From NCBI RefSeq assembly GCF_016862515.1, contig NZ_BONC01000026.1:1-64000 (forward strand): DNA of 64,000 nt. The letters run 5' to 3'. The position numbers and the translations under genes are program-made. Numbering within the stretch: position 1 is the stretch's first letter; every line of letters begins with the position of its first letter. The notes under the pieces were generated by a model. That model did not search any database. It had not been told where the DNA came from and worked only from the letters and a program-made list of their open reading frames with translations. This document shows positions 37,412 through 45,214 of this stretch, piece by piece. Source of the DNA: Asanoa iriomotensis. GTDB taxonomy: Bacteria; Actinomycetota; Actinomycetes; Mycobacteriales; Micromonosporaceae.

Positions 37412-37423
37412 TACTGGTCAGTA
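37412..37423. promoter_or_regulatory. Candidate operator/promoter of the fadA-fadB pair
   Basis: TACTGGTCAGTA has inverted arms TACTG and CAGTA around GT. It overlaps -10-like boxes (TAGCAT 37407-37412, CATACT 37410-37415) and lies 25 bases before the thiolase GTG. A TetR-type repressor of fatty acid genes could bind here (inference). No such regulator is adjacent. Confidence 0.35.
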
Positions 37424-37447
37424 CCCCATCCGAGGAGGCCCCGACCC

Positions 37448-38641
37448 GTGCCCCGTTCAGTACGCGACGTCGCGTTCGTCGACGGCGTTCGCACCCCGTT
37501 CGGAAAGGCGGGTGGCATGTACGCGCACACCCGCGCCGACGACCTCGTCATCCGCTGCATCCGGGAGCTGCTGCGCCGCAACCCGCAACTTCCCAAGGAG
37601 GCAGTGGAGGAGGTCGCGATCGCCGCCACCACCCAGATCGGCGACCAGGGCCTGACCATCGGCCGCACCGCCGCCCTGCTGGCCGGCCTGCCGAAGACCG
37701 TGCCGGGCTTCGCGATCGACCGCATGTGCGCCGGTGCCATGACCGCGGTCACCAACGTCGCGGGCGGCATCGCGATGGGCGCCTACGACGTCGCCATCGC
37801 CGGCGGCGTCGAGCACATGGGCCGCCACCCGATGGGCGAGGGCGTCGACCCCAACCCGCGCATCCTGGCCGAGAAGCTGGTCGACCCGTCCGCGCTCGTG
37901 ATGGGCAAGACCGCGGAGAACCTGCACGACCGGCTGCCGGCGGTCACTCGCGAACGGGCCGACGCGTTCGGGCTCGCGAGCCAGGTCAAGACCGCCAAGG
38001 CGTACGCGAACGGCAAGCTGCAGGACGACCTAGTGCCGGTCGCGACCCGCGACCCGGAGAACGGCTGGGGTCTGGCCACGGCCGACGAGGCGCCGCGCGA
38101 GACGAGCATGGAAAAGCTCGCCACGCTGAAGACCCCGTTCCGCCCGCACGGCCGGGTCACGGCGGGCAACTCGGCCGGCCTCAACGACGGCGCGACCGCG
38201 AGCATCATCGCCGCCGAGGACACCGCCCGCGAGCTCGGGCTGCCGGTGGCCATGCGACTGGTCTCGTACGGCTTCGTCGGCGTCGAGCCCGAGGTGATGG
38301 GCGTCGGCCCGATCCCGGCGACCGAGAAGGCGCTGCGGATCGCGGGCCTGTCCATCGGTGACATCGGCCTGTTCGAGCTCAACGAGGCGTTCGCGGTGCA
38401 GGTGCTGGCGTTCCTCGACCACTTCGGCATCGCCGACGACGACCCGCGGGTCAACCAGTGGGGCGGCGCGATCGCCGTCGGGCACCCGCTGGCCTCCTCC
38501 GGCGTGCGGCTGATGACGCAGCTCGCCCGGCAGTTCGCCGAGCACCCCGAGGTGCGGTACGGCATCACCGCCATGTGCATCGGCATCGGCATGGGCGGCT
38601 CGGTCATCTGGGAGAACCCGGCCTGGGAGGGTGCGAAGTGA
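37448..38641 (+). CDS. fadA: Acetyl-CoA acetyltransferase / 3-ketoacyl-CoA thiolase
   Basis: This 397-residue cytoplasmic enzyme carries out the last step of beta-oxidation, cleaving 3-ketoacyl-CoA with CoA. The acyl-accepting Cys is in FAIDRMCAGAMTAVTNVAGG (about residue 93), the catalytic His in GGAIAVGHPLASSGVR, and the second Cys in AMCIGIGMGGSVIWE. GAGGAGG precedes the GTG start by about ten bases. It overlaps the downstream fadB-like gene by four bases (GTGA), forming a two-gene beta-oxidation operon like Rv0859-Rv0860. Confidence 0.9.
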   Translation: MPRSVRDVAFVDGVRTPFGKAGGMYAHTRADDLVIRCIRELLRRNPQLPKEAVEEVAIAATTQIGDQGLTIGRTAALLAGLPKTVPGFAIDRMCAGAMTAVTNVAGGIAMGAYDVAIAGGVEHMGRHPMGEGVDPNPRILAEKLVDPSALVMGKTAENLHDRLPAVTRERADAFGLASQVKTAKAYANGKLQDDLVPVATRDPENGWGLATADEAPRETSMEKLATLKTPFRPHGRVTAGNSAGLNDGATASIIAAEDTARELGLPVAMRLVSYGFVGVEPEVMGVGPIPATEKALRIAGLSIGDIGLFELNEAFAVQVLAFLDHFGIADDDPRVNQWGGAIAVGHPLASSGVRLMTQLARQFAEHPEVRYGITAMCIGIGMGGSVIWENPAWEGAK

Positions 38642-40635
38642 CCGCTACAGAGGTCGTCACCAGGGCGCTGGTGCGCGCCGTCAGCGTGAAGGGCGTCAAG
38701 GCCGCCCTGATCACCCTCGACAACGGGCTCGACCACACCAAGCCCAACAGCTTCGGGCCGGGCCGGCTGACCAGCCTCGACGAGGCGATCACCGCCGCCA
38801 CGGCGCTGGAGCCCGCGTTCATCGCGATCACCGGCAAGCCGTACATCTTCTCGGTCGGTGCCGACATCACCGGCATGCCGATGATCGCGTCGCGGGAGCA
38901 GGCGGTCGAGCTGGGCCGGTTCGGGCACCGGGTGTTCAACCGGCTGCGCGAGTCGGCGATCCCGACGTTCGCGTTCGTCAACGGCGTGGCCATGGGCGGC
39001 GGCCTCGAGGTGGCGTTGCACTGCCACTACCGCACGCTCTCCGGCGGCGCCAACGCGCTCGCGCTGCCCGAGGTCTCGCTCGGCCTCGTCCCGGCGTGGG
39101 GCGGCACCCAGCTCCTGCCCAACCTGATCGGCATCGCGCCCGCCGCCCAGGTGATCATCCAGAACCCGCTCACCCAGCAGACGCTGCGCCCGAAGCAGGC
39201 CCGCGAGCTGGGCATCGCCGACGTGCTGTTGGAGCCGGCCGACTTCCTGGAGCGCTCGCTGGAGTGGGCGGCCGGGGTCGTGGCGGGCGAGGTCGCCGTC
39301 GAGCGGCCCGAGATCGACCGCGACATGTGGGACGGCGTGCTCTACTTCGCCAAGCTGCAGCTCGACGAGAAGTTGCACGGCGCGGTCGCCTCGGCCGAGA
39401 AGGCGCTGGAGCTGCTGGCGCTGGCCAAGGACGCCGACTTCGCCACGGGTACGGCCGCGGAGGACGAGGCGCTCGGCGACCTGGTCACCGGCCCGCAGCT
39501 GCGCAACAGCCTGTACGCGTTCGACCTGGTGCAGCGCCGGGCGAAGCGGCCAGCGGGCGCACCCGACCCCGCGTTGGCCCGCGACGTCACCAAGGTCGGC
39601 GTCGTCGGCGCCGGGCTGATGGCCGGCCAGATGGCGCTGCTGTTCGCCCGCCGGCTCGAGGTCCCGGTCGTGCTCACCGACCTCGACCAGGGCCGCGTCG
39701 ACAAGGGTGTCGCCTACGTGCACGGCGAGATCGACAAGCTGCAGGGCAAGGGCCGGATCGACGAGGGCACGGCGGCCAAGCTGCGGGGCCTGGTCAGCGG
39801 CTCGGTCGACAAGGCGGTGTTCGCCGACGCGGACTTCGTCATCGAGGCCGTGTTCGAGGACCTGGGCGTGAAGAAGCAGGTCTTCGCCGAGCTGGAGAAG
39901 ATCGTCTCGCCCGAGGCGGTGCTGGCCACCAACACCTCCTCGCTGTCCGTGACCGAGATGGCGGCGGACCTCGACCACCCGGAGCGGGTCGTCGGCTTCC
40001 ACTTCTTCAATCCGGTCTCGGTGATGCCGCTGGTCGAGATCGTGCGGGCCGGCAAGACCGACGACCCCGCGCTGGCCACCGCGTTCGCCGTGGGCAAGCA
40101 GCTCCGCAAGTCCTGTGTGCTGGTCAAGGACGCGCCGGCGTTCGTGGTCAACCGGCTGCTGACCCGGTTCCTCGGCGAGATCTACGCGGCGATCGACGCC
40201 GGCACCCCGGTCGAGGTGGCCAACACGGCGCTCGACCCGCTGGGCCTGCCGATGCGCCCGCTCGCGCTGCTCACGATGGTCGGGCCGGCGGTCGCGCTGC
40301 ACGTCTCGGAGACCATGCACGCGGCGTTTCCGGAGCGGTTCGGCGTCAGCGCCAACCTGGGCCGGATCGTCGAGAGCGGGAAGTCGCTGACCGACCGCGA
40401 GGGCGCGATCGACGAGTCGGTGGTCGCGCTGCTGCAGGTCGGCGACACGCCGCTGACCGCCGAGCAGGTGCGCGACCGGGCGCTCGACGCGATCGCCGAC
40501 GAGGTCAAGGCGATGCTCGCCGACGGTGTGGTCGCGGACGCCAAGGACATCGACCTGTGCCTGGTGCTGGGCGCGGGCTGGCCGTTCCACCTGGGCGGGA
40601 TCACCCCGCACCTGGCCGCCACCGGCCGACTCTGA
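38638..40635 (+). CDS. fadB: Multifunctional fatty acid oxidation protein (enoyl-CoA hydratase / 3-hydroxyacyl-CoA dehydrogenase)
   Basis: This 665-residue protein catalyses two steps of beta-oxidation. The N-terminal crotonase domain has FSVGADITGMP and FAFVNGVAMGGGLEVAL, with the acidic residues of PEVSLGLVPAWGGTQLLP. The NAD-binding domain begins VGVVGAGLMAGQMALLFAR near residue 320, with VVGFHFFNPVSVMPLVEIV. Two C-terminal dehydrogenase domains follow (FVVNRLLTRFLGEIYAAID). It starts with GTG overlapping the thiolase stop, and the two products should form a complex. Confidence 0.92.
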   Translation: MTATEVVTRALVRAVSVKGVKAALITLDNGLDHTKPNSFGPGRLTSLDEAITAATALEPAFIAITGKPYIFSVGADITGMPMIASREQAVELGRFGHRVFNRLRESAIPTFAFVNGVAMGGGLEVALHCHYRTLSGGANALALPEVSLGLVPAWGGTQLLPNLIGIAPAAQVIIQNPLTQQTLRPKQARELGIADVLLEPADFLERSLEWAAGVVAGEVAVERPEIDRDMWDGVLYFAKLQLDEKLHGAVASAEKALELLALAKDADFATGTAAEDEALGDLVTGPQLRNSLYAFDLVQRRAKRPAGAPDPALARDVTKVGVVGAGLMAGQMALLFARRLEVPVVLTDLDQGRVDKGVAYVHGEIDKLQGKGRIDEGTAAKLRGLVSGSVDKAVFADADFVIEAVFEDLGVKKQVFAELEKIVSPEAVLATNTSSLSVTEMAADLDHPERVVGFHFFNPVSVMPLVEIVRAGKTDDPALATAFAVGKQLRKSCVLVKDAPAFVVNRLLTRFLGEIYAAIDAGTPVEVANTALDPLGLPMRPLALLTMVGPAVALHVSETMHAAFPERFGVSANLGRIVESGKSLTDREGAIDESVVALLQVGDTPLTAEQVRDRALDAIADEVKAMLADGVVADAKDIDLCLVLGAGWPFHLGGITPHLAATGRL

Positions 40636-40644
40636 CGGCACGCG

Positions 40645-40675
40645 AAGGGGCCCCGGGATATCCCGGGGCCCCTTT
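40645..40675. terminator. 30-bp perfect palindrome terminator
   Basis: AAGGGGCCCCGGGAT (40645-40659) and its exact inverse (40660-40674) have no unpaired loop, and a T follows. It lies nine bases past fadB and fifteen before the stop of the convergent membrane protein gene, so it can end both transcripts. Confidence 0.8.
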
Positions 40676-40689
40676 CCTCGCTCAGGTGC

Positions 40690-41757
40690 TTACTGCTTCT
40701 CGACCTCGGCGCGCATGGCCACGAAGCTCTGGTAGGCCTTCGTGCCGTCGCTGTTGTAGATGCCGATCATGCCGACGCTGCCGCGGTCGGCCCACGCGCA
40801 GACGCCCATCGGCACCTCGGAGCCGGCGCTGGCGATCGTCGCGTCGCCACAGCGGGCCTCGCCGCCCAGCGGACCCGGCTCGACGTCCTTGACGTTCTTC
40901 ATCGTCATGCCGCTGGCGCCGGCGCTGCTGAACGCGTCGTCGAGCTCCTTGCCCGGGTCGGCGACCAGACCGGACGCCGCGACGAGCATGACCAGGTCCT
41001 GCTTCTCCAGGTCGCCGTAGAACGCGGCGGCCGTGCTGGTGATCTCGGGCAGGTCGGAGTTGAGCCCGGCCTTCATCTCGTCGACCGCGGTCTGCAGCCC
41101 CGGATCGGTGATCTTGGGCTTGCCGCCCAGCGTGTCGGGCGCGACCACGCGGGTGTTGGCCGCCGCGACGACGTCCTGCACCGGGTCCTTGAGCAGGAAG
41201 TAGAGGCCGACGCCGCCACCGACGCAGAGCACCAGCACGATCGCGAGGATGATCAGCACGATCTTGCCGGCGCGGCTCTTCTTCGGCGGCGCGGTCGGCG
41301 GCATCGGCGGGCCGCCGAACGGCTGCTCACCGTAGGTCGGCTGCTGCGGCGGCTGGCCGTAGGGCGACTGCTGGTAGCCCTGCTGCTGTTGCCCGTAGGG
41401 CGCCGGGGAGGACGGCTGGCCGTAGGGCGCACCCGAGGAGGGCGGCTGCTGCTGGCCGTAGTCGCTGCCGTAGGCGGGCTGCTGGCCGTAGCCGGGCTGC
41501 TGCGGCGGCTGACCGTAGGTGCCGGGCTGCTGCGGCGGCTGGCCGTAGGTCTGCCCGTAGGGCGCCGTCGGCTGCTCGCCGTAGGGCTGCCCGTACTGCG
41601 GCGGCTGCTCGCCGTGCTGCGGCTGCTGCCCGTACTGCTGGCCGTAGCCGGGCTGCTGAGGTGGCTGCTGCTGGCCGTATTGCGGCTGTTGCGGTGGCTG
41701 ATCGCCGTAAGGCGGCTGGGAGCCGTACTGCGGCGGCTGGGCGTAAGGGTCGGACAT
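40690..41757 (-). CDS. Gln/Pro/Tyr/Gly-rich membrane protein with outside domain
   Basis: This protein has 355 residues. The first 175 are a low-complexity cytoplasmic tail of YGQPPQQP-like units with many Tyr, Gln, Pro and Gly. A basic patch (PKKSRAGK) leads into one membrane helix (IVLIILAIVLVLCVGGGVGL). The outside part of about 150 residues (FLLKDPVQDVVAAANTRVVA to IYNSDGTKAYQSFVA) has two cysteines likely to form a disulfide. Such proteins are common in actinobacteria, and some Pro-rich tails recruit partners or form condensates. Function unknown. ATG 41757 follows a GGGAGCC stretch. Confidence 0.75.
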   Translation of the reverse strand: MSDPYAQPPQYGSQPPYGDQPPQQPQYGQQQPPQQPGYGQQYGQQPQHGEQPPQYGQPYGEQPTAPYGQTYGQPPQQPGTYGQPPQQPGYGQQPAYGSDYGQQQPPSSGAPYGQPSSPAPYGQQQQGYQQSPYGQPPQQPTYGEQPFGGPPMPPTAPPKKSRAGKIVLIILAIVLVLCVGGGVGLYFLLKDPVQDVVAAANTRVVAPDTLGGKPKITDPGLQTAVDEMKAGLNSDLPEITSTAAAFYGDLEKQDLVMLVAASGLVADPGKELDDAFSSAGASGMTMKNVKDVEPGPLGGEARCGDATIASAGSEVPMGVCAWADRGSVGMIGIYNSDGTKAYQSFVAMRAEVEKQ

Positions 41758-41871
41758 CACGGCTCCCTGGAAACTCTCAGGTTGACTGCCGGATCGTAAC
41801 GACCCCGTGCACGTGTCGCTGGCCCTGCGTCGGGCACGGGACACAAACGTGTAGCCAGATCGTGACGTGCA

Positions 41872-42258
41872 TCAACCCGCGGCCCGCTCCGCGGCGCTGC
41901 GCTCGACGCAGAACTCGTTGCCCTCGGGGTCGGCCAACGTGACCCAACCCGTGCCGTCGGGGCGGCGGTGGTCGCCGACCAGCGTCGCACCGATGCCGAG
42001 CAGGCGCTCGACCTCTTCGTCGCGGGTGTGGTCGGCCGGCTGCAGGTCGAAGTGGACCCGGTTCTTGACGACCTTGTCGTCGGGAACCCGACAGAACAGC
42101 ACCCCGGGCCCGGCCCCGTCGGGCGCGATCAGCAGTGCTTCCGGATCGCCCGGAAAGTCTTCTTCGGAGCGCGCGTAACCGAGCACCTGCGCCCACCATC
42201 CGGCGAGCGCGTAGGGATCGTGACTGTCGACGTTGAGGTGATGGATGAGATTGGCCAT
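41872..42258 (-). CDS. VOC family (glyoxalase-like) protein
   Basis: This 128-residue protein starts MANLIHHLNVDSHDPYALAGWWAQVLGY, split as MANLIHHLNVDSHDPYALAG and WWAQVLGY. It contains KNRVHFDLQPADHTRDEEVERLL and DPEGNEFCVERS, given in parts. This is the two-module fold with metal-site positions at His and Glu typical of glyoxalase/bleomycin resistance proteins. The substrate is unknown. An in-frame ATG at 42294 is less likely. It is divergent from a second, only distantly similar VOC gene. Confidence 0.8.
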   Translation of the reverse strand: MANLIHHLNVDSHDPYALAGWWAQVLGYARSEEDFPGDPEALLIAPDGAGPGVLFCRVPDDKVVKNRVHFDLQPADHTRDEEVERLLGIGATLVGDHRRPDGTGWVTLADPEGNEFCVERSAAERAAG

Positions 42259-42339
42259 GGCGGCAACGGTGCCAGCGCCCGCGACGTGGATCAACGCGGT
42301 TTCCCGTCAACCGCCGGGAAAGTGGGGTGATATGGATTC

Positions 42340-42819
42340 ATGACAGAACCGGCGTCTCACATCGACTTCGCCAACCTGCCCGCGCCCACCGAGGGCTTTC
42401 TGGTGACGTTGTTCATCACCGTCCGTCAGGTGGCGCGGTCGCGTGACTTCTACTCGCGCATTCTGGGTGGCAGCGTCGTTCTCGACGAGAATCCGTGCAT
42501 CGTCAAGCTGTCGAACTCGTGGATCATCATGAACCCCGGCGGGCCGCCCACCCCGGACAAGCCAGGCATCTCGGTCGTCGACTACGTGCCGGACGACACC
42601 ACCTCGATCTTCCTGAACTTGCGGGTCGCCGACATCCACGCTTGCTACGACGAGTGGAAGGCCAAGGGCGCGGAGTTCGTGACCCCACCGATCGACCGCG
42701 AAGCGGAGATCCGCTGCTACCTGCGGGACCCGGACGGATACCTCATCGAAGTGGGTCAGTCCACGGGGCTGTTGCGCGGCAAGCTCGCCGCCAAGCGCCC
42801 CGAGGACCTCCCCGGCTGA
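42340..42819 (+). CDS. VOC family protein
   Basis: This 159-residue protein has VTLFITVRQVARSRDFYSRIL, given as VTLFITVRQVARSRDFYSRI, in the first module and LRVADIHACYDEWKAKGAEF in the second. DPDGYLIEVGQSTG, the usual last strand with the metal-binding Glu, follows. It may bind or modify a small molecule. Its stop is directly adjacent to that of the convergent gap gene with no base between, so no terminator exists at this junction. Confidence 0.8.
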   Translation: MTEPASHIDFANLPAPTEGFLVTLFITVRQVARSRDFYSRILGGSVVLDENPCIVKLSNSWIIMNPGGPPTPDKPGISVVDYVPDDTTSIFLNLRVADIHACYDEWKAKGAEFVTPPIDREAEIRCYLRDPDGYLIEVGQSTGLLRGKLAAKRPEDLPG

Positions 42820-43830
42820 TCAGGCGGTCGTGGTCGCTCCGATGCGCTCGGAGAACTCGACCAGGCGGTTGGCGAAGCCCCACTCGTTGTCGTACCAGCC
42901 GAAGACTTTGACCTGGCTGCCGACGGACTCGGTGAGCGGCGCGTCGAAGATCGACGAGTAGGGGTTGCCGACGATGTCGGCCGAGACCAGTGGCGCCTCG
43001 GAGTACTGCAGGTAGTGGCGCAGTCGTGGTGAGGCGGCCGCCTCGCGGAACGCCGCGTTGACCTCCTCGACGCCGGCCCGCTGCCGGAGGACGACGGTCA
43101 GGTCGGTGATCGAGCCCACCGGGACGGGGACGCGCAGCGAGGCGCCCGTGAGACGGCCGTCGAGCTCGGGGATGACCTTGCCGATCGCCTTAGCCGCGCC
43201 CGAGGACGTCGGGATCGTGGAGACGGCGGCCGCGCGGGCCCGGCGCAGGTCGGAGTGCGGGGCGTCGTGCAACCGCTGGTCGCCCGTGTAGGCGTGGACC
43301 GTCGTCATCAGGCCCGACTCGATGCCGAACGCGTCGTTGAGCACCTTCGCCAGCGGCGCGAGCGAGTTCGTGGTGCACGAGCCGTTGGAGAAGACGTCGT
43401 GGCTGTCCGGGTCGAGGGTGTCGTCGTTGACCCCGAGGACGAACGTGGGGACGTCGCCCTTGGCCGGCGCCGAGATGACGACCTTCCGTGCGCCGCCCTT
43501 GAGGTGGGCCGCCGCGGCGGCGCCGTCGGTGAAGTGGCCGGTGGACTCGATGACGACGTCGGCGCCGACCTCACCCCAGGGGATCGTGGCCGGGTCGGAC
43601 TGCGCGAAGACCGTGATCGGCCGGCCCGCCACGGTGATCGCGTCGCCGTCGACGGCGACACCGGCCAGGTGGCCGGAGACGGAGTCCCACTCGAGCAGGG
43701 TGGCCAGCGTGCGGGCGTCGGTGAGGTCGTTGACCGCGACCACCTCGACGTCGGCGTTGTTGGCCAGGGCCGCGCGCAGGTAGCTGCGCCCGATCCGCCC
43801 GAAGCCGTTGATCCCGATGCGTACCGTCAT
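42820..43830 (-). CDS. gap: Type I glyceraldehyde-3-phosphate dehydrogenase
   Basis: This 336-residue enzyme oxidises glyceraldehyde 3-phosphate with NAD(P). It has MTVRIGINGFGRIGRSYLRA, STGHFTD, the catalytic Cys in FSNGSCTTNSLAP (about residue 154) with Gly where Ala is usual (SNASCTTN), the catalytic His in TTVHAYTGDQ, and WYDNEWGFANRLVE. Its ATG overlaps the TGA of an upstream TetR gene (ATGA), an uncommon setting for glycolytic gap. A specialised second isozyme, perhaps replacing an inhibited one, is therefore possible (inference). Confidence 0.9.
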   Translation of the reverse strand: MTVRIGINGFGRIGRSYLRAALANNADVEVVAVNDLTDARTLATLLEWDSVSGHLAGVAVDGDAITVAGRPITVFAQSDPATIPWGEVGADVVIESTGHFTDGAAAAAHLKGGARKVVISAPAKGDVPTFVLGVNDDTLDPDSHDVFSNGSCTTNSLAPLAKVLNDAFGIESGLMTTVHAYTGDQRLHDAPHSDLRRARAAAVSTIPTSSGAAKAIGKVIPELDGRLTGASLRVPVPVGSITDLTVVLRQRAGVEEVNAAFREAAASPRLRHYLQYSEAPLVSADIVGNPYSSIFDAPLTESVGSQVKVFGWYDNEWGFANRLVEFSERIGATTTA

Positions 43831-44408
43831 GAGTCCCCCTTCGGTGTGGCCGGTGCCGCCGCCCGGAGCAGGTCGAGGGCGCCGGAGCGGGCGTCGTCGA
43901 ACGGGCCCGGGTCCTGCTGCGCGATCGCGAGCACGTAGCCGCCCTGCAGGACGGCCATCAGGGTGTGCGCGAGGCGCTCGGTGTCGAGGTCGGCCCGCAA
44001 CTGGCCCGCGGCGACCGCCTCGCGCAGCACCTTTGCCCAACTCGCGTGGACCTGGGCGAACGCGCGCGCCACGGGGGCGAGCAGCACCGGGTCCTCGCGG
44101 ACCTGCGGGTCCTGGGTCATCCGGCCGACCTTGCAGCCCTTGAGGGCGTCGCGGGGACGCATCAGGTAGGCCTCGATGCGGGCCATCGGGTCACCCGGAC
44201 CGTCGAGCTCGGCCGCGGCCGGCAGCAGGTCGGCGACGTTGCGCTCGAGGGCGGCGAGCGCGAGGTCCCGCTTGGTCGGGAAGTGGTGGTACATGCTGCC
44301 CTGGCCCACACCGGACCGCTGGCGCACGTCACGCGGGCTCGTGTCGGCGTAGCCGCGCTCCCACATGAGCTCACTCATCGTCTCGACCAGCAGCTGACGC
44401 GACTCCAT
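43827..44408 (-). CDS. TetR family transcriptional regulator
   Basis: This 193-residue repressor has an N-terminal helix-turn-helix (ESRQLLVETMSELMWERGYA, then SPRDVRQRSGVGQGSMYHHF and PTKRDLALAALE). The ligand-binding C-terminal domain includes GCKVGRMTQDPQVRED, as in the AcrR/YcdC group. MESRQ at 44408 is the likely start. TACACT lies seven bases upstream, so the message is probably leaderless. It is translationally coupled to gap and likely represses both genes through the palindrome just upstream. Confidence 0.85.
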   Translation of the reverse strand: MESRQLLVETMSELMWERGYADTSPRDVRQRSGVGQGSMYHHFPTKRDLALAALERNVADLLPAAAELDGPGDPMARIEAYLMRPRDALKGCKVGRMTQDPQVREDPVLLAPVARAFAQVHASWAKVLREAVAAGQLRADLDTERLAHTLMAVLQGGYVLAIAQQDPGPFDDARSGALDLLRAAAPATPKGDS

Positions 44409-44417
44409 GGGTGCGAG

Positions 44418-44437
44418 TGTACATACCAGTAGGTACA
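44418..44437. promoter_or_regulatory. Candidate TetR operator
   Basis: TGTACATACCAGTAGGTACA is an imperfect palindrome (8 of 10 positions symmetrical), with TACC and GGTA half sites common in TetR operators. It overlaps the minus-strand -10 box TACACT (44421-44416), so binding would block the tetR-gap promoter. Confidence 0.55.
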
Positions 44438-44486
44438 GCGCCGCGCACGAGATCCACCTACCGGAGCCGAGCGGGGTCGCCATCGA

Positions 44487-44503
44487 TATAAGCCGCACTT
44501 ATA
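44487..44503. promoter_or_regulatory. Toxin-antitoxin operator
   Basis: TATAAG (44487-44492) and CTTATA (44498-44503) are exact inverted arms around CCGCA. The right arm overlaps the -10 box TATACT (44500-44505), which ends six bases before the toxin ATG. This is the expected site for self-repression by the antitoxin. Confidence 0.6.
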
Positions 44504-44511
44504 CTATTCGC

Positions 44512-44883
44512 ATGTGGGAGGTAAGCCTGCATCGCGAGGTCGAGGAATGGTTCCTTGGGATCTGCCGGACGGACCCCGTCTCGGCGAACCTCGTGGCGGA
44601 GGCGATCGAGCTGCTAGCCCAGCACGGCCCGGCGCTGGGTCGACCGTTGGTGGATCGGCTCAAAGGGAGCACGTACCACCACATGAAGGAACTGAGACCA
44701 GGCTCGGTCCGAGACACCGAGGTCAGGATGATCTTCGCTTTCGACCCTCGGCGAGAAGCGATCATCGTTGTGGCAGGTGACAAGTCGGGTCAGTGGCAGG
44801 CTTGGTACCGCGAGGCGATCCCTTTGGCGGACGACCGGTACGCAGCCCACCTAGTGCTGCTGAAAGAGGAGGGTCGGTTATGA
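44512..44883 (+). CDS. HigB/RelE-superfamily toxin (Gp49-like)
   Basis: This 123-residue protein is probably an mRNA-cutting toxin that acts at the ribosome. It has MWEVSLHREVEEWFLGI at the start and LGRPLVDRLKGSTYHHMKEL and RPGSVRDTEVRMIFAFDPRR in the core. It ends IIVVAGDKSGQWQAWYREAI, the typical PF05973 pattern. Toxin-first order with an HTH antitoxin following by ATGA overlap fits HigBA-like systems. The ATG follows TATACT by six bases, so the message is likely leaderless. Confidence 0.8.
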   Translation: MWEVSLHREVEEWFLGICRTDPVSANLVAEAIELLAQHGPALGRPLVDRLKGSTYHHMKELRPGSVRDTEVRMIFAFDPRREAIIVVAGDKSGQWQAWYREAIPLADDRYAAHLVLLKEEGRL

Positions 44884-45212
44884 CCGACGCGGTGAGCTGG
44901 GAAGACGTCAAGGCCAAGGCGCGGGCGATCGACCCCACGTGGGACAGCGACGAACGTGTGGCGCAGCGTCGCGAGATGCGCGAGCGCATGCTCGCTTCGG
45001 TCAGCGGCGCCAAGCTCGCCGAGATCCGTCAGCAGCTTGGACTCACTCAGAAGCAGCTCGCCGAAGCTAGCGGTTTGTCGCAGGCGCGAATCAGCCAGAT
45101 CGAGCACGGTGAAGTCGTGGCGCTCGAGTCCCTACGTGCGTACGTCGTCGGGCTTGGTGGCCACCTCGACATCGTCGCGCGCATCGGCAACATCCAGCTC
45201 AACGTCGCATAG
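44880..45212 (+). CDS. HigA-like antitoxin, XRE family
   Basis: This 110-residue protein carries a Cro/XRE helix-turn-helix at about residues 50-100 (LAEIRQQLGLTQKQLAEASG, then LSQARISQIEHGEVVALESL). It ends LGGHLDIVARIGNIQLNVA. The acidic N-terminal part (SWEDVKAKARAIDPTWDSDE) probably wraps the toxin. It should neutralise HigB and repress the operon through the TATAAG/CTTATA site. It overlaps the toxin gene by four bases and ends two bases before the convergent RNase D stop. Confidence 0.8.
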   Translation: MTDAVSWEDVKAKARAIDPTWDSDERVAQRREMRERMLASVSGAKLAEIRQQLGLTQKQLAEASGLSQARISQIEHGEVVALESLRAYVVGLGGHLDIVARIGNIQLNVA

Positions 45213-45214
45213 CA

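Noticed and set aside
41389-41750. Regularly repeated CCGTAGGGC-like units, first considered as a tandem or CRISPR-like repeat
   Set aside because: The units are codons for a Tyr-Gly-Gln-Pro repeat in one reading frame, with irregular spacing and no unique spacers.
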